Source: Neptunomonas sp. | GTDB taxonomy: Bacteria > Pseudomonadota > Gammaproteobacteria > Pseudomonadales > Balneatricaceae | NCBI RefSeq assembly: GCF_016744175.1 | Contig: NZ_JADGEV010000011.1 | Span: forward strand, 1-64,000 | Reading direction: 5' to 3' | Length of the DNA stretch: 64,000 bases | Part shown: piece after piece, positions 19,822-30,985 of the stretch | Layout of the letters: every line of letters begins with the position of its first letter | Numbering within the stretch: position 1 is the first letter of the stretch | Made by a program: the position numbers and the translations under genes | The notes under the pieces: model-generated | Told to the model about the DNA's origin: nothing | The model's database searches: none | The model's input: only the letters and a program-made list of their open reading frames with translations

Positions 19822-22647
19822 ATGGACACTATTCTGGTTCGCGGTGCGCGCACCCACAACCTGAAAAATATTGATTTGGATATCCCGCGCGACAAGCTTG
19901 TCGTTATTACCGGCCTTTCGGGTTCGGGGAAGTCCTCATTAGCATTTGATACGTTATATGCCGAGGGTCAGAGACGTTACGTTGAATCTTTGTCTACGTA
20001 TGCCAGACAGTTCTTATCCATGATGGAAAAGCCAGACGTAGACCATATTGAAGGTTTATCGCCAGCTATTTCTATCGAGCAAAAATCAACATCACACAAC
20101 CCACGCTCTACTGTCGGTACGATAACTGAAATCTATGACTATTTGCGCCTCCTGTTTGCGAGAGCAGGAGAACCGCGCTGCCCAGACCATGACTTACCCC
20201 TTGCAGCACAAACTGTCAGCCAAATGGTTGATCAAGTTCTGACTTTAGAAGAAGGCAGCAAGCTAATGCTACTTGCTCCTGTTATCCAAGGCCGCAAAGG
20301 TGAGCACTTACACACTTTTCATGACCTAAGAAAGCAAGGTTTTGTACGCGCCAGAATTAACGGCATTATTGTTGATTTAGACAGCGCACCAGAATTAGAT
20401 AAAAAGAAAAAACACACCATAGAAGCCGTCGTAGATAGATTTAAAGTACGTGATGATCTTCAAATACGCCTCGCAGAGTCTTTTGAAACCGCACTTAACC
20501 TTACAGATGGTATTGCGCGTATCGCCTATATGGATGGCGAAGCACCTGACCTCATATTTTCATCTCGCTTTGCTTGTCCTGAATGCGGACATAGTATTCA
20601 AGAGCTTGAACCAAGGCTCTTTTCGTTTAACAACCCTCACGGCGCATGCCCAGGCTGCGATGGATTAGGGGTTAAACAATTTTTTGATCCTAATAAAGTG
20701 ATTCAGGACTCCAGCTTAACTCTATCCGAGGGCGCCATTCGCGGCTGGGACAGAAGAACGCTCTACTATTTCCAGCAGTTGAAAGCGGTAGCTAATCACT
20801 ACTCTTTTGATATTGATACACCCTTCGAACTGCTTACTACAGCACAACAAGCCCTGATCTTGGAAGGAACAGGTAGTGAAGATGTTCCTTTTACCTATCT
20901 AAACGACCGAGGCGATACAATTACCAAGTCGCATCCCTTCGAAGGCGTATTAAATAATCTTCAACGGCGCTACAAAGAAACAGAATCCGACATGGTGAGG
21001 GAGGACCTTGCTAAGTATCTAAATATGCAGCCCTGCCCTTCGTGTAATGGCAGCCGATTAAGAAGAGATGCACGGCACGTATACATTGATCAACATACAC
21101 TTCCCGAGATGGTTACTATGCCCATCGGGGCAAGTCTTGAATATTACGAAAACCTCAAGCTAAGCGGCAAACAAGGCGAAATCGCAGACAAAATACTTAA
21201 AGAAATCCGATTACGTCTGTCGTTCCTTGTTAACGTAGGGTTAGATTACTTATCACTCGACCGTAAGGCCGATACATTATCCGGTGGTGAAGCACAGCGC
21301 ATAAGACTAGCAAGCCAGATTGGTGCGGGCTTAGTGGGTGTCATGTACATTCTTGACGAACCGTCTATAGGCCTTCATCAACGCGACAACGAACGCTTAT
21401 TGCAAACTCTCGTTCATTTGCGAGACCTAGGTAATACCGTCATTGTTGTTGAACACGACGAAGACGCAATTAGGCTAGCTGATTATGTAATAGATGTTGG
21501 CCCGGGTGCAGGCGTACATGGAGGAGAAATTGTTGCTTGCGGGACCCCTGATCAAGTAATTAATAACAGCGCATCACTCACAGGCCAATATCTATCGGGT
21601 ATTAAATGTATTGCCATCCCCGAAAGAAGAAACCCGGTTGACCAAACAAAGCTCCTCACTCTTTCAGGCGCAACTGGTAACAACCTACAAAACGTCACTA
21701 TTGAAATCCCACTGGGCTTAATGACCTGTATCACAGGCGTGTCCGGCTCAGGCAAATCAACTCTGATTAACAACACGCTTTACCCTCTCGCTGCAACAGA
21801 ACTTAATAACGCAACAACCCTTGATGCCGCTCCCTATGATTCGATTGATGGCCTACAACATTTAGATAAAGTTATTGATATTGACCAAAGTCCAATAGGG
21901 CGTACGCCACGCTCAAATCCGGCAACATACACTGGTATTTTCACACCAATAAGAGAGCTTTTAGCGGGAACACAAGAAGCGCGCTCTCGTGGATATAAAC
22001 CAGGGCGCTTTAGCTTTAATGTTAAAGGAGGACGTTGCGAGGCATGTCAGGGCGACGGCGTAATAAAAGTCGAAATGCATTTCCTGGCAGATATTTACGT
22101 GCCATGCGATGTGTGCAAAGGCAAACGTTACAACCGGGAAACACTTGAGATTGAATATAAGGGCAAAAGCATTGATGCAATACTTAAGCTAACCGTAGAG
22201 GATGCTAGAGAATTTTTTGATGCTATTCCTGCTCTTGCAAGACGACTACAAACATTAATTGACGTTGGCTTGTCTTACATACGCTTGGGACAATCGGCAA
22301 CAACCCTATCTGGCGGCGAGGCACAGCGCGTAAAACTTGCGAAAGAACTGTCCAAAAGAGATACAGGCCAGACCTTGTACATTCTGGATGAACCAACAAC
22401 TGGATTACATTTCCATGATATCGAGCAACTGATGTCTGTACTGAGAAGACTGAGAGATCATGGAAACACAGTGGTTATCATAGAACACAATCTAGATGTT
22501 GTTAAAACAGCCGACTGGATCGTTGACCTTGGCCCCGAAGGCGGCATAAATGGAGGCATGATTGTAGCTACAGGAACACCAGAAGACGTTGCTAGTAATT
22601 CCGACTCTCACACAGCGCGCTTTTTGAAGCCTCTATTAAAATTATAA
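19822..22647 (+). CDS. uvrA: Excinuclease ABC subunit A
   Basis: The damage-sensing ATPase of nucleotide excision repair. 941 residues with two ABC modules: Walker A GLSGSGKS at 31-38 and GVSGSGKS in the second half, each with an LSGGEAQR signature. Zinc-binding CxxC pairs are visible (CPECG and CPGCDG in the first half, CEACQGDG and CDVCKGKRY in the second). The start is ATG with TGGAG upstream. A TATAAT at 19784-19789 may be its -10 element, without a good -35. It converges with rplQ. Confidence 0.98.
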   Translation: MDTILVRGARTHNLKNIDLDIPRDKLVVITGLSGSGKSSLAFDTLYAEGQRRYVESLSTYARQFLSMMEKPDVDHIEGLSPAISIEQKSTSHNPRSTVGTITEIYDYLRLLFARAGEPRCPDHDLPLAAQTVSQMVDQVLTLEEGSKLMLLAPVIQGRKGEHLHTFHDLRKQGFVRARINGIIVDLDSAPELDKKKKHTIEAVVDRFKVRDDLQIRLAESFETALNLTDGIARIAYMDGEAPDLIFSSRFACPECGHSIQELEPRLFSFNNPHGACPGCDGLGVKQFFDPNKVIQDSSLTLSEGAIRGWDRRTLYYFQQLKAVANHYSFDIDTPFELLTTAQQALILEGTGSEDVPFTYLNDRGDTITKSHPFEGVLNNLQRRYKETESDMVREDLAKYLNMQPCPSCNGSRLRRDARHVYIDQHTLPEMVTMPIGASLEYYENLKLSGKQGEIADKILKEIRLRLSFLVNVGLDYLSLDRKADTLSGGEAQRIRLASQIGAGLVGVMYILDEPSIGLHQRDNERLLQTLVHLRDLGNTVIVVEHDEDAIRLADYVIDVGPGAGVHGGEIVACGTPDQVINNSASLTGQYLSGIKCIAIPERRNPVDQTKLLTLSGATGNNLQNVTIEIPLGLMTCITGVSGSGKSTLINNTLYPLAATELNNATTLDAAPYDSIDGLQHLDKVIDIDQSPIGRTPRSNPATYTGIFTPIRELLAGTQEARSRGYKPGRFSFNVKGGRCEACQGDGVIKVEMHFLADIYVPCDVCKGKRYNRETLEIEYKGKSIDAILKLTVEDAREFFDAIPALARRLQTLIDVGLSYIRLGQSATTLSGGEAQRVKLAKELSKRDTGQTLYILDEPTTGLHFHDIEQLMSVLRRLRDHGNTVVIIEHNLDVVKTADWIVDLGPEGGINGGMIVATGTPEDVASNSDSHTARFLKPLLKL

Positions 22648-22659
22648 TAGAGCAGACAT

Positions 22660-22688
22660 AAAAAACCCGGCCTAGGCCGGGTTTTTTT
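22660..22688. terminator. Bidirectional intrinsic terminator uvrA/rplQ
   Basis: The perfect palindrome CCCGGCCTAGGCCGGG flanked by A6 and T7. It lies between the convergent uvrA (stop 22647) and rplQ (stop 22704), and ends the whole ribosomal cluster on the minus strand. Confidence 0.9.
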
Positions 22689-22703
22689 ATGAGGGTTAAT
22701 TAA

Positions 22704-23093
22704 TTAACCTTCAACTTCTTCAGCTGCACCAGTTACCTTACGGTCAACTAGTTCAACATAAGCCATAGGAGCACAGTCACCTGGACGGTTCCCACATTTT
22801 AAAATGCGGATATATCCACCCGGACGGTTCGCATAACGAGGTCCTAGGTCAGTGAATAGCTTACCAACAGCTTCTTTACTACGAGTACGGTCAAATGCCA
22901 AACGGCGATTTGCAACCGAATCTTCTTTCGCCAGTGTAATCAGTGGCTCAGCTACGCGGCGAAGTTCTTTCGCTTTTGGCAAAGTAGTTCGGATCAGTTC
23001 ATGCTCAAATAATGAGCATGCCATGTTCTTGAACATCGCTTTGCGGTGCGAGCTGGTACGATTTAAATGACGACCAGATTTACGATGACGCAT
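22704..23093 (-). CDS. rplQ: 50S ribosomal protein L17
   Basis: 129 residues starting [20 protein letters not shown], the standard L17 N-terminus, with [15 protein letters not shown] and [15 protein letters not shown]. It is a component of the 50S subunit near the exit-tunnel side. It is the last gene of the alpha operon, 39 bases after rpoA, and is followed by a strong terminator. Confidence 0.98.
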   Translation of the reverse strand: MRHRKSGRHLNRTSSHRKAMFKNMACSLFEHELIRTTLPKAKELRRVAEPLITLAKEDSVANRRLAFDRTRSKEAVGKLFTDLGPRYANRPGGYIRILKCGNRPGDCAPMAYVELVDRKVTGAAEEVEG

Positions 23094-23132
23094 TATAAAT
23101 TCCTTACCAACTTGGTCAGTTAAAACCGCATC

Positions 23133-24137
23133 TTACGATGCGATCTTATCGTCGTTCTTCAGGCTAGCCGGAGGCCAGTTTTCAAGACGCATGCCCAAAG
23201 AAAGACCTTTGGAAGCAAGTACATCTTTAATCTCTGTCAGCGACTTCTTACCTAGATTTGGGGTTTTCAGCAGCTCAACTTCTGTACGCTGGATCAGATC
23301 ACCAATATAGTAAATCTGTTCCGCTTTCAGGCAGTTGGCAGAACGAACCGTCAATTCCAAATCATCGACTGGGCGCAACAGAATTGGATCTACTTCCGGC
23401 TCTGCTGGCTCATCTTTCGCCTGATCAGCTGCATCTTCAAGATCAACAAAAACAGACAACTGATGTTGAAGAATTGTAGCTGCACGACGAATGCACTCTT
23501 CAGGATCAATCGTACCGTTCGACTCGATATCAATAACCAGCTTATCTAGGTCAGTACGCTGTTCCACACGAGCACTTTCGACGACATAAGAAACACGGCG
23601 TACCGGACTATAAGAAGCATCCAATTGGAGACGACCAATAGCACGAGTTTCATCTTCGTCACTAGCGCGAGTGTCAGCAGGCACATAACCACGTCCGTTG
23701 GTTACTTTTAGCTGCATATTCAGAGTCGCACCTGAGTTCAGGTGAGCAATCACGTGGTCGGGATTTGCAATCTCTGCATCCTGGTTCAACTGAATATCAC
23801 CAGCTGTTACAGCACCTGAGCCTGATTTGCTCAAAGTCAGAGTTGCTTCTTCGCCATTGTGTAGCGTGATAGCAACGCCTTTAAGGTTAAGAAGGATCTC
23901 AATGACATCCTCCTGCACACCTTCAATTGTGCTGTATTCATGCAAGACACCGTCAATCTCAACTTCAGTGATGGCACAGCCAGGCATTGAAGAGAGTAGG
24001 ATACGACGTAAAGCATTTCCCAACGTATGACCGAAACCGCGTTCTAGCGGCTCCAATGTCACTTTAGCACGTGTGTTACTGATTTCCTGGACATCAATAT
24101 GACGAGGACTCAGAAACTCATTTACAGAACGCTGCAT
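23133..24137 (-). CDS. rpoA: RNA polymerase alpha subunit
   Basis: 334 residues. The N-terminal dimerisation domain ([42 protein letters not shown]) and the C-terminal domain ([37 protein letters not shown]) that contacts UP elements and activators are complete, separated by an acidic linker. I placed the start at ATG 24137, with GGTGGA upstream, matching the Pseudomonas protein; a TTG at 24152 is in frame but inferior. It lies between rpsD and rplQ as usual. Confidence 0.98.
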   Translation of the reverse strand: MQRSVNEFLSPRHIDVQEISNTRAKVTLEPLERGFGHTLGNALRRILLSSMPGCAITEVEIDGVLHEYSTIEGVQEDVIEILLNLKGVAITLHNGEEATLTLSKSGSGAVTAGDIQLNQDAEIANPDHVIAHLNSGATLNMQLKVTNGRGYVPADTRASDEDETRAIGRLQLDASYSPVRRVSYVVESARVEQRTDLDKLVIDIESNGTIDPEECIRRAATILQHQLSVFVDLEDAADQAKDEPAEPEVDPILLRPVDDLELTVRSANCLKAEQIYYIGDLIQRTEVELLKTPNLGKKSLTEIKDVLASKGLSLGMRLENWPPASLKNDDKIAS

Positions 24138-24163
24138 AGTTCCACCAATCAAGAGTTCATGAA

Positions 24164-24784
24164 TTACTTAGAGTACAGCTCAACGATCAGCTGCTCATTG
24201 ATGTCAGCTGACAATTCGCTACGCTCAGGGATAGACTTATATATGCCTTCCATTTTGCCAGCATCAACTGAAACCCACTCAATTGGAGCACGCTGCGAAG
24301 CCAGATCTAGTGCGCTTTTAACACGCAGCTGGTTCTTAGCTTTTTCACGAACTGCGACCACATCACCCGCTTGCACTTTATAAGATGCAATGTTTACAAC
24401 CTGACCATTAATAGTGATCTGGCGGTGTGATACGACCTGACGAGCTTCAGCACGTGTAGAACCAAAACCCATACGATAAACTACGTTATCTAGACGACCT
24501 TCAAGCAGTTGAAGCAGGTTTTCACCTGTTGAACCAGCCTGACGAGCGGCTTCTTTGTAGTAATTACGGAACTGACGTTCCAGCACACCGTAAATACGGC
24601 GAACTTTTTGTTTTTCACGAAGCTGTAGACCGTAATCGGACAGACGACCTCGACGAGCACCATGTACACCAGGAACAGTTTCAGCTTTACACTTACTATC
24701 CAGTGCACGGACACCACTCTTCAAGAACAGGTCTGTACCTTCACGGCGTGACAGCTTGCACTTTGGCCCAAGATATCTTGCCAT
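24164..24784 (-). CDS. rpsD: 30S ribosomal protein S4
   Basis: 206 residues, a primary 16S rRNA-binding protein and, in E. coli, the translational repressor of the alpha operon. [19 protein letters not shown] and the S4 RNA-binding domain ([27 protein letters not shown]) are intact. The length equals that of E. coli S4. It lies 15 bases after rpsK. Confidence 0.98.
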   Translation of the reverse strand: MARYLGPKCKLSRREGTDLFLKSGVRALDSKCKAETVPGVHGARRGRLSDYGLQLREKQKVRRIYGVLERQFRNYYKEAARQAGSTGENLLQLLEGRLDNVVYRMGFGSTRAEARQVVSHRQITINGQVVNIASYKVQAGDVVAVREKAKNQLRVKSALDLASQRAPIEWVSVDAGKMEGIYKSIPERSELSADINEQLIVELYSK

Positions 24785-24799
24785 TATACCGTCTCCAGT

Positions 24800-25189
24800 T
24801 TATACGCGACGTTTTTTCGGTGGACGACAGCCGTTGTGTGGAATCGGCGTGACATCAGTAATGTTTGTAATTTTGTAGCCGCAACCGTTCAGCGCACGAA
24901 CTGCCGATTCACGACCAGGTCCAGGACCTTTTACAAACACGTCAAGATTTTTCAAACCATAATCCAATGCAGCCTGGCCGGCACGCTCTGCAGCAACCTG
25001 CGCAGCGAACGGTGTACTTTTACGAGAACCACGGAAGCCGGAGCCGCCTGAAGTCGCCCATGAAAGTGCATTACCCTGGCGATCGGTAATGGTTATAATT
25101 GTGTTGTTAAAAGAAGCGTGGATGTGAGCTAACCCATCTACAACTTGCTTTTTAACTTTTTTACGTGTGCGATTACCTGGCTTAGCCAT
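24800..25189 (-). CDS. rpsK: 30S ribosomal protein S11
   Basis: 129 residues. It forms part of the 30S platform near the mRNA exit. [22 protein letters not shown] and the C-terminal [15 protein letters not shown] are highly conserved S11 features. It is the second gene of the alpha operon, 25 bases after rpsM. Confidence 0.98.
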   Translation of the reverse strand: MAKPGNRTRKKVKKQVVDGLAHIHASFNNTIITITDRQGNALSWATSGGSGFRGSRKSTPFAAQVAAERAGQAALDYGLKNLDVFVKGPGPGRESAVRALNGCGYKITNITDVTPIPHNGCRPPKKRRV

Positions 25190-25214
25190 ATTGGAAATTC
25201 CTATCGCTTAACAC

Positions 25215-25571
25215 TTATTTACGGATCGGCTTACGTGGACCTTTGCGCGTACGCGCGTTGGTCTTACTACGCTGCCCACGAACAGGCAGGTTACGACGAT
25301 GACGAATACCACGGAAACAACCGAGATCCATGAGACGTTTAATGCTCATAGATACTTCACGGCGTAGGTCACCTTCAACTGTAAACTTGCCAACTTCACC
25401 ACGAACTACATCAAGCTGCGCTTCGCTAAGCTCTGAAATCTTAGTTGCTTCGGTTACACCAGAAGCTTCACAGATTTTTTTTGCAGTCGTACGGCCAATC
25501 CCATAAATGTAAGTCAGAGAAATAACCGCATGCTTATTGTCAGGAATATTGACGCCAGCTATACGGGCCAT
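25215..25571 (-). CDS. rpsM: 30S ribosomal protein S13
   Basis: 118 residues with [26 protein letters not shown] at the N-terminus and a basic C-terminal tail ([17 protein letters not shown]) that reaches the P-site tRNA. ATG start with GGAG upstream. It is the first gene of the alpha operon. The 131-base gap to rpmJ contains a candidate promoter and two perfect hairpins. Confidence 0.98.
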   Translation of the reverse strand: MARIAGVNIPDNKHAVISLTYIYGIGRTTAKKICEASGVTEATKISELSEAQLDVVRGEVGKFTVEGDLRREVSMSIKRLMDLGCFRGIRHRRNLPVRGQRSKTNARTRKGPRKPIRK

Positions 25572-25592
25572 TCAACTTACTCCATCTTAAAA

Positions 25593-25608
25593 GTGCTCTC
25601 ATGAGCAC
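25593..25608 (-). promoter_or_regulatory. Hairpin in the rpsM leader
   Basis: Perfect 6-bp stem GTGCTC/GAGCAC with a 4-base loop, about 20 bases before the rpsM start. It lies where the S4-binding alpha-operon leader is found in enterobacteria, but I could not confirm the pseudoknot fold. Confidence 0.45.
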
Positions 25609-25640
25609 AATTCTATAAATATGTTCATAGAAAGCGCGAC

Positions 25641-25669
25641 ATTATACGCCTTGCTTAATATTAAAGCAA
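25641..25669 (-). promoter_or_regulatory. Candidate alpha-operon (rpsM) promoter
   Basis: Minus-strand TTGCTT (25664-25669), a 17-base spacer and a perfect TATAAT (25641-25646). The inferred transcript starts about 65 bases before rpsM. The -35 hexamer lies inside one arm of the inverted repeat at 25648-25672. Confidence 0.55.
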
Positions 25670-25672
25670 GGC
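25648..25672. repeat. Perfect inverted repeat over the rpsM promoter
   Basis: 9-bp arms GCCTTGCTT/AAGCAAGGC with a 7-base AT-only loop. There is no U-tract on either side, so it is not an ordinary terminator. It covers the -35 and spacer of the candidate rpsM promoter. It could be an operator, a processing hairpin in the rpmJ 3' region, or an attenuator. Confidence 0.6.
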
Positions 25673-25702
25673 CTCACGCTTTCTACTCCCTTTGCCAGGT
25701 AA

Positions 25703-25819
25703 TTAACCCTGACGCTGCTTATGGCGAGGTTCCACCTTGCAGATCACACGAACCGCACCATTGCGACGTACAATCTTGCAGTTACGACAGATCTTTTTAA
25801 CAGATGCACGCACCTTCAT
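25703..25819 (-). CDS. rpmJ: 50S ribosomal protein L36
   Basis: A 38-residue protein between secY and rpsM. It starts MKVRASVKK and ends EPRHKQRQG, as in E. coli L36. The zinc ligands C11, C14, C27 and H33 are all present, so this is the zinc-containing (C+) form. It starts 16 bases after the secY stop. It is the last gene of the spc operon, and the sequence after it carries the candidate alpha-operon promoter. Confidence 0.97.
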   Translation of the reverse strand: MKVRASVKKICRNCKIVRRNGAVRVICKVEPRHKQRQG

Positions 25820-25835
25820 GATCCACTCCTAGCGC

Positions 25836-27164
25836 TCAACGCAGCAAGCCTGCGCCGCCACCTTTGAGATTTGATTTTTTCATCAGGGACTCGTATTGGT
25901 GAGACATCAAATGTGACTGCACCTGAGCCATAAAGTCCATTACAACAACCACTACGATCAACAGAGATGTTCCGCCGAAGTAGAAGGGCACATTCCAAGC
26001 AACCACGAGAAACTGAGGCATTAAAGACACAGCCGTGATATAGAGCGCACCACATAGTGTTAGACGACCTAACACGGAGTCAATGTAACGAGCAGATTGC
26101 TCTCCTGGGCGAATCCCCGGGATAAAAGCACCTGACTTCTTCAAGTTGTCTGCTACTTCACGTGGATTAAACATAATCGCCGTGTAGAAATAACAGAAAA
26201 ACACTATGCATACTGCAAACAAAATAATGTACAAGGGCTGACCCGGCGCAAGCGCCAAGGCAAAGTCCTGTAATAATTCCATTCCCTCAGTTTGCCCAAA
26301 CCACTGGCCAACTGATGCAGGAAACAACAAAATACTAGACGCAAAGATTGGAGGAATAACACCAGCCATATTAACTTTCAATGGTAGGTGGCTGGTTTGA
26401 GCAGCGAAAACCTGACGCCCTTGCTGTCTTTTTGCGTAATTTATGGTGATACGGCGTTGACCGCGTTCCATAAATACAACAAATCCGACCGTAGCAACTG
26501 CTAAAACAGCTATTGCTAGTAACGCAAGAATATTCAGATCACCCTGTCGAGCAGACTCAAAAGACTGCCCAATAGCACTCGGTAAACCAGCAACAATACC
26601 AGCGAAAATCAAAATCGAAATACCATTACCAATACCGCGCTCAGTAACCTGCTCTCCTAACCACATGAGGAAAACTGCACCAGCAACTAGTGTCACAACT
26701 GCGACAAAGTAGAAGCTAGGCCCTCCGAGGAAAGCAATTCCCTGATTCGCAAGTCCAACAGCCATACCAAATGACTGAACGGTAGCTAACAAGACTGTAC
26801 CGTAACGTGTGTATTGGTTGATCTTACGACGACCCGACTCACCTTCTTTCTTTAACTGCTCAAGCTTTGGGCTCACAACGGTCATTAACTGCATAATAAT
26901 AGAGGCAGAAATATACGGCATGATTCCAAGCGCGAGAATACTCATACGCTCTAAAGCGCCACCTGAGAACATATTAAAGAGGCTGAGAATCGTCCCCTGA
27001 TTTTGATCGAACAGTGCAGCCAGACGATCAGGGTTAATACCAGGAACAGGTATATGCGCTCCAATACGGTAAACCACGATAGCCAGCAACACAAAGCGCA
27101 GACGAGACCATAGCTCACCTAAACCACTTTGCTTGCCTGCCGGTATTGATCCTTTCTTAGCCAT
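25836..27164 (-). CDS. secY: Protein translocase subunit SecY
   Basis: The pore of the Sec translocon in the inner membrane. 442 residues with ten hydrophobic segments. Family signatures are visible: PGINPDRL (plug region), [45 protein letters not shown] and [24 protein letters not shown]. The ATG directly follows the rplO stop with no gap. secE is also in this window; secG is not. Confidence 0.98.
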   Translation of the reverse strand: MAKKGSIPAGKQSGLGELWSRLRFVLLAIVVYRIGAHIPVPGINPDRLAALFDQNQGTILSLFNMFSGGALERMSILALGIMPYISASIIMQLMTVVSPKLEQLKKEGESGRRKINQYTRYGTVLLATVQSFGMAVGLANQGIAFLGGPSFYFVAVVTLVAGAVFLMWLGEQVTERGIGNGISILIFAGIVAGLPSAIGQSFESARQGDLNILALLAIAVLAVATVGFVVFMERGQRRITINYAKRQQGRQVFAAQTSHLPLKVNMAGVIPPIFASSILLFPASVGQWFGQTEGMELLQDFALALAPGQPLYIILFAVCIVFFCYFYTAIMFNPREVADNLKKSGAFIPGIRPGEQSARYIDSVLGRLTLCGALYITAVSLMPQFLVVAWNVPFYFGGTSLLIVVVVVMDFMAQVQSHLMSHQYESLMKKSNLKGGGAGLLR

Positions 27165-27599
27165 TTACGCCTCGATTTTGCCGCCAGCAGCTTCGATTGC
27201 AGCCAAAGCACCTTTAGTCACGCGAAGGCCTTTGATGTTGACTGCTTTCTTTAGCTCACCTGACAAGATGATTTTCGCAGACTTTATCTCTTCAGAGATA
27301 ATATCTGCAGATTTCAGTGCTGCCAGATCAATTACTTCCGCTTCAATGCCGTTTAATTCGTTTAAACGAATTTCAGCAACAAAGCGTGCTTTTCGGGAAG
27401 TGAAGCCGAACTTAGGCAGACGACGCTGCAACGGCATCTGACCGCCTTCAAAACCCGGTTTTACAGTACCACCGGAGCGGGACTTCTGACCCTTGTGACC
27501 ACGACCACCAGTTTTTCCTAAACCAGAACCAATACCGCGTCCGACGCGTTTTGGAGCAGGTTTAGAACCAGCAGCTGGACTTAGAGTGTTCAGACGCAT
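27165..27599 (-). CDS. rplO: 50S ribosomal protein L15
   Basis: 144 residues. The glycine- and basic-rich N-terminal half ([22 protein letters not shown] and [18 protein letters not shown]) extends into 23S rRNA, and the C-terminal half is the globular L15 domain. It lies 14 bases after rpmD and directly abuts secY, the standard spc-operon order. Confidence 0.98.
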   Translation of the reverse strand: MRLNTLSPAAGSKPAPKRVGRGIGSGLGKTGGRGHKGQKSRSGGTVKPGFEGGQMPLQRRLPKFGFTSRKARFVAEIRLNELNGIEAEVIDLAALKSADIISEEIKSAKIILSGELKKAVNIKGLRVTKGALAAIEAAGGKIEA

Positions 27600-27613
27600 G
27601 TGACGAACTCCTC

Positions 27614-27796
27614 TTACTCGCCTACTACACTAACCATGTAGTGGACTTTATTGATCATACCGCGAACTGAAGGAGTATCTTCAAGTTCAACAATATGTCC
27701 GATGCGGCGCAAACCCAGACCTTTAACACACAATTTGTGCTTAGGTAAGATACCGATTGGGCTGCGGACCAGTTTAACTTTCAAAGTATTAGCCAT
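27614..27796 (-). CDS. rpmD: 50S ribosomal protein L30
   Basis: 60 residues with [46 protein letters not shown], the complete bacterial L30 fold. It lies between rpsE (6 bases) and rplO (14 bases). Confidence 0.97.
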   Translation of the reverse strand: MANTLKVKLVRSPIGILPKHKLCVKGLGLRRIGHIVELEDTPSVRGMINKVHYMVSVVGE

Positions 27797-27802
27797 AATA
27801 GT

Positions 27803-28303
27803 CTACCCCAGAATCTCTTCTACAGACTTACCACGCTTAGCAGCAATATCTTCAGGAGAGCGCATTTGCTGCAATCCTTTAAATGTTGCACGCACTACGT
27901 TGATAGGATTTGTAGATCCGTAGCATTTAGCCAATACGTTGTGCACACCAGCGATTTCCAAAACGGAACGCATAGCACCACCGGCAATTACACCAGTACC
28001 TTGAGAGGCTGGCTGCATATATACTTTTGAAGCACCGTGGCGTGCTTTAATAGGATACTGCAAAGTATCTCCATTAAGCTCAACACGGATCATGTTGCGA
28101 CGGGCTGCTTCCATTGCTTTTTGAATTGCAACAGGCACTTCGCGGGCTTTACCTCGGCCGAAACCAACACGCCCTTTACCATCACCAACTACAGTCAGCG
28201 CTGTAAAAGCAAAAATACGTCCACCTTTAACTACTTTGGCAACGCGATTTACTTGAACTAGCTTTTCCTGTAGATCACCATCTTTTTGTTCGTGATTTGA
28301 CAT
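27803..28303 (-). CDS. rpsE: 30S ribosomal protein S5
   Basis: 166 residues from the second of two adjacent ATG codons, which has the better spacing to AAGGGG (the first ATG at 28306 is only 3 bases from it). The N-terminal dsRBD-like domain holds [39 protein letters not shown] and the C-terminal domain [23 protein letters not shown]. It contributes to decoding accuracy and mRNA helicase activity. No change is obvious in the loop tied to spectinomycin resistance. Confidence 0.97.
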   Translation of the reverse strand: MSNHEQKDGDLQEKLVQVNRVAKVVKGGRIFAFTALTVVGDGKGRVGFGRGKAREVPVAIQKAMEAARRNMIRVELNGDTLQYPIKARHGASKVYMQPASQGTGVIAGGAMRSVLEIAGVHNVLAKCYGSTNPINVVRATFKGLQQMRSPEDIAAKRGKSVEEILG

Positions 28304-28314
28304 CATCGACCCCT

Positions 28315-28665
28315 TTAGAATTCCAGGCCGCCTTCACGGGCTGCGTCAGCTAGCGCTTTAATACGACCGTGGAATTTAAATCCCGAACGGTCAAAAGCAA
28401 CCTTAGTGATACCTGCTTCTTTAGCACGCTCTGCAATCAAAGCGCCTACTTTTACTGCAGCATCGGCGTTACCAGTACTACCTGTGCGTAGCGCTTGCTC
28501 AACTGTTGATGCAGAAGCCAGAACCTGACCCCCATCAGCAGAAATTAGCTGAGCATAAATGTGACGTGGTGTGCGGTTAACACACAGACGCGCAGCACCA
28601 AGTTCACGCATTTTCAGGCGAGCACGCAGTGAGCGACGAATACGAGCTTTTTTCTTAGCGTTCAT
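28315..28665 (-). CDS. rplR: 50S ribosomal protein L18
   Basis: 116 residues with an Arg/Lys-rich N-terminus ([19 protein letters not shown]), then [16 protein letters not shown] and [26 protein letters not shown]. It binds 5S rRNA with L5 (also encoded here) and L25. It lies between rplF and rpsE. Confidence 0.98.
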   Translation of the reverse strand: MNAKKKARIRRSLRARLKMRELGAARLCVNRTPRHIYAQLISADGGQVLASASTVEQALRTGSTGNADAAVKVGALIAERAKEAGITKVAFDRSGFKFHGRIKALADAAREGGLEF

Positions 28666-28674
28666 AACCCTGCC

Positions 28675-29208
28675 TTACTTCTTCTTAGCCTCTTTACGAC
28701 GAACATGTTCGTCAGCATAACGTACGCCTTTGCCTTTATAAGGCTCAGGTGGACGAAACGCGCGAACTTCTGCCGCTACCTGACCAACACGCTGTTTATC
28801 AGCACCACTAATAACAATTGTGGTTTGGTTAGGCATTGAAGCTGTTATGCCTTCAGGCAATTGATATTCGATTGGATGCGAGAAACCCAAAGTTAAGTTA
28901 ATTGTGGTGCCTTTAACAGCAGCACGATAACCAACACCTTGTAATAACAAAGTTTTCGCAAAACCTTCGCATACACCGACAACCATATTGTTGACAATAG
29001 AACGGGCTGTACCGGACATTGAACGCGAGATTTTAGAACCATCTCGGGCTGTGAACGTAAGTACATTACCTTCTTGTTCCATAGAAACTGATGGGTGCAT
29101 ATTAATAGCTAGCTTACCGTTCTTACCGGATACGCTAACAGACTGCCCTTCAAGTTTCAGATCAACACCTGCAGGAATGACTACGGGATTTTTAGCAATA
29201 CGTGACAT
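28675..29208 (-). CDS. rplF: 50S ribosomal protein L6
   Basis: 177 residues, two tandem L6 domains. [17 protein letters not shown] at the start and the conserved C-terminal [19 protein letters not shown] that contacts the GTPase-associated region are present. It lies 9 bases after rpsH. Confidence 0.98.
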   Translation of the reverse strand: MSRIAKNPVVIPAGVDLKLEGQSVSVSGKNGKLAINMHPSVSMEQEGNVLTFTARDGSKISRSMSGTARSIVNNMVVGVCEGFAKTLLLQGVGYRAAVKGTTINLTLGFSHPIEYQLPEGITASMPNQTTIVISGADKQRVGQVAAEVRAFRPPEPYKGKGVRYADEHVRRKEAKKK

Positions 29209-29217
29209 TGTAACCCC

Positions 29218-29610
29218 TTAGAATACCGTGCAAATGATTTCACCACCGATACCGGCAGCACGTGCAGCGCGATCAGTCATCATACCTTTTGAGGTAGATA
29301 CGATCGCCACACCAAGACCAGCTGCGATAGTAGGCAGCTCTTTAGTTGCCTTATAGATGCGCAGACCTGGACGACTAACTCTTTTAATCTCTTCGATTAC
29401 CGGCTTACCATCAAAGTATTTCAGTTCGATAGTGAGAAGAGGTTTAGCTTCACCTTCTACAACGTAGTCAGTGATATAACCTTCACTCTTCAACACTTCA
29501 GCAACTGATACTTTAATCTTGGAAGACGGCATAGATACGGCTGTTTTTTCAGCCATATGACCATTACGAATACGTGTTAACATATCCGCCAATGTATCTT
29601 GCATGCTCAT
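29218..29610 (-). CDS. rpsH: 30S ribosomal protein S8
   Basis: 130 residues, [17 protein letters not shown] at the N-terminus and the [26 protein letters not shown] end typical of S8. It binds 16S rRNA helix 21 and in E. coli represses the spc operon by binding the rplE start region. The 82-base gap to rpsN is longer than the neighbouring gaps and holds no gene. Confidence 0.98.
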   Translation of the reverse strand: MSMQDTLADMLTRIRNGHMAEKTAVSMPSSKIKVSVAEVLKSEGYITDYVVEGEAKPLLTIELKYFDGKPVIEEIKRVSRPGLRIYKATKELPTIAAGLGVAIVSTSKGMMTDRAARAAGIGGEIICTVF

Positions 29611-29692
29611 GCATTTACTTCCTCAGTTGTGCAGCACAATGCGGTAGCAGTTTCCTGCCCTGACCATCGTGCTTACCATTTAACAAACTGTA

Positions 29693-29998
29693 TTACCAGC
29701 TTGCTTTCTTAAGACCCGGAACATCACCGCGCATTGCTGCTTCACGCAATTTGTTACGACACAAACCAAATTTACGGTACACACCATGTGGGCGACCGGT
29801 AATTTGACAACGATTACGTTGACGGCTCGGGCTAGAATCGCGCGGCAGTTTCTGCAGCGCAACAGTTGCGTCCCAACGTTCTTCTTCAGAAGACGCGGCA
29901 CTATTAATAATTTCTTTAAGCTGTGTACGCTTTGCAGCGAATTTAACAACAGCTTTAGCACGCTTATCTTCACGCGCTTTCATAGATGACTTAGCCAT
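29693..29998 (-). CDS. rpsN: 30S ribosomal protein S14
   Basis: 101 residues, the long zinc-free type of S14: no CxxC zinc-ribbon pairs, with [54 protein letters not shown] in the C-terminal half. It lies 12 bases after rplE. Confidence 0.98.
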   Translation of the reverse strand: MAKSSMKAREDKRAKAVVKFAAKRTQLKEIINSAASSEEERWDATVALQKLPRDSSPSRQRNRCQITGRPHGVYRKFGLCRNKLREAAMRGDVPGLKKASW

Positions 29999-30010
29999 TC
30001 TTAACCCCTG

Positions 30011-30550
30011 TTAAATCTTAAACGGAAAATTCAAGGCAGCCAGCAGGGCGCGACCTTCGTCGTTTGTCTTAGCAGTTGTTGTGATCGTAATATCCAAACC
30101 ACGCAATTTATCCACTTTATCGTATTCGATTTCAGGGAAAATAATCTGCTCTTTGACACCCATGCTGTAGTTGCCACGACCGTCAAAAGATTTCGGGTTG
30201 AGGCCACGGAAGTCACGAATACGAGGGATAGAGACATCTACCAATCGATCCATAAAGTCCCACATCTGCTTTCCACGCAACGTCACTTTACATCCAATTG
30301 GCCAGCCTTCACGAACTTTGAAGCCTGCAATAGATGTGCGCGCCAATGTTACTACAGGTTTCTGACCAGCAATAGCTGTCATATCATTCACAGCATATTC
30401 CATCTGCTTCTTATCACCTAAAGCTTCACCAACACCCATATTAAGAGTGATTTTTGTAATGCGCGGAACAGCCATAACGTTAGGGCTGCTTAGTTCTTCT
30501 TTAAGCTTCTGCTTAACTTCACTAGCATAAAGCGCTTTCAATCTTGACAT
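30011..30550 (-). CDS. rplE: 50S ribosomal protein L5
   Basis: 179 residues. It binds 5S rRNA and contacts P-site t[36 protein letters not shown] and [19 protein letters not shown] are typical L5 blocks. The length equals that of E. coli L5. It is 12 bases after rplX. Confidence 0.98.
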   Translation of the reverse strand: MSRLKALYASEVKQKLKEELSSPNVMAVPRITKITLNMGVGEALGDKKQMEYAVNDMTAIAGQKPVVTLARTSIAGFKVREGWPIGCKVTLRGKQMWDFMDRLVDVSIPRIRDFRGLNPKSFDGRGNYSMGVKEQIIFPEIEYDKVDKLRGLDITITTTAKTNDEGRALLAALNFPFKI

Positions 30551-30562
30551 AACATTCGCTCC

Positions 30563-30886
30563 TTATTTTCCGCCGCCGACGATTTCGCCATTGGATTTAA
30601 AGAAGCGAACCTTGGTGCCATCTTCAAGCACTTTAAAGCCCACACGATCACCCTTACCTGTAGCCGGGTTGAAAATGGCAACATTAGAAGTAGTAATCCC
30701 TGCTTCTTTCTCAACAATACCACCTGGCTTACCCAATTGAGGGTTAGGCTTGGTGCTTTTTTTAACCATGTTGATACCGGAAATAATAAGGCGATCGTCC
30801 GTCAACACACGAAGAACCGTACCGCGCTTACCTTTATCTTTACCTGCAATAACGACCACTTCGTCGTCACGTATAATCTTACGCAT
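30563..30886 (-). CDS. rplX: 50S ribosomal protein L24
   Basis: 107 residues with the KOW motif near the N-terminus ([23 protein letters not shown]) and [20 protein letters not shown] at the C-terminus. It is an early assembly initiator of the 50S subunit. The 99-base gap from rplN contains a hairpin followed by a T-run. Confidence 0.97.
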   Translation of the reverse strand: MRKIIRDDEVVVIAGKDKGKRGTVLRVLTDDRLIISGINMVKKSTKPNPQLGKPGGIVEKEAGITTSNVAIFNPATGKGDRVGFKVLEDGTKVRFFKSNGEIVGGGK

Positions 30887-30924
30887 GCTATACCTTTATC
30901 GCTTCCTACTACCTGCTCATGCTC

Positions 30925-30956
30925 AAAAACGCCAAACCCTTTCGGGCATGGCGTTT
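30925..30956 (-). terminator. Attenuator-like hairpin between rplN and rplX
   Basis: On the minus strand AAACGCC-CAT... a 7-bp outer stem AAACGCC/GGCGTTT, a 3x3 internal loop and an inner CCC/GGG stem, followed by two more Ts (five in total from the end of the stem). It lies inside the spc operon, so partial termination or an mRNA-stability role is more likely than full termination. Confidence 0.4.
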
Positions 30957-30985
30957 CAATAGACAAAACTCCGAAGAATTCAGTC

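Noticed and set aside
29611..29692. Possible extra small gene in the rpsH-rpsN gap
   Set aside because: No frame with a ribosome-binding site was found; the gap is only somewhat longer than its neighbours.
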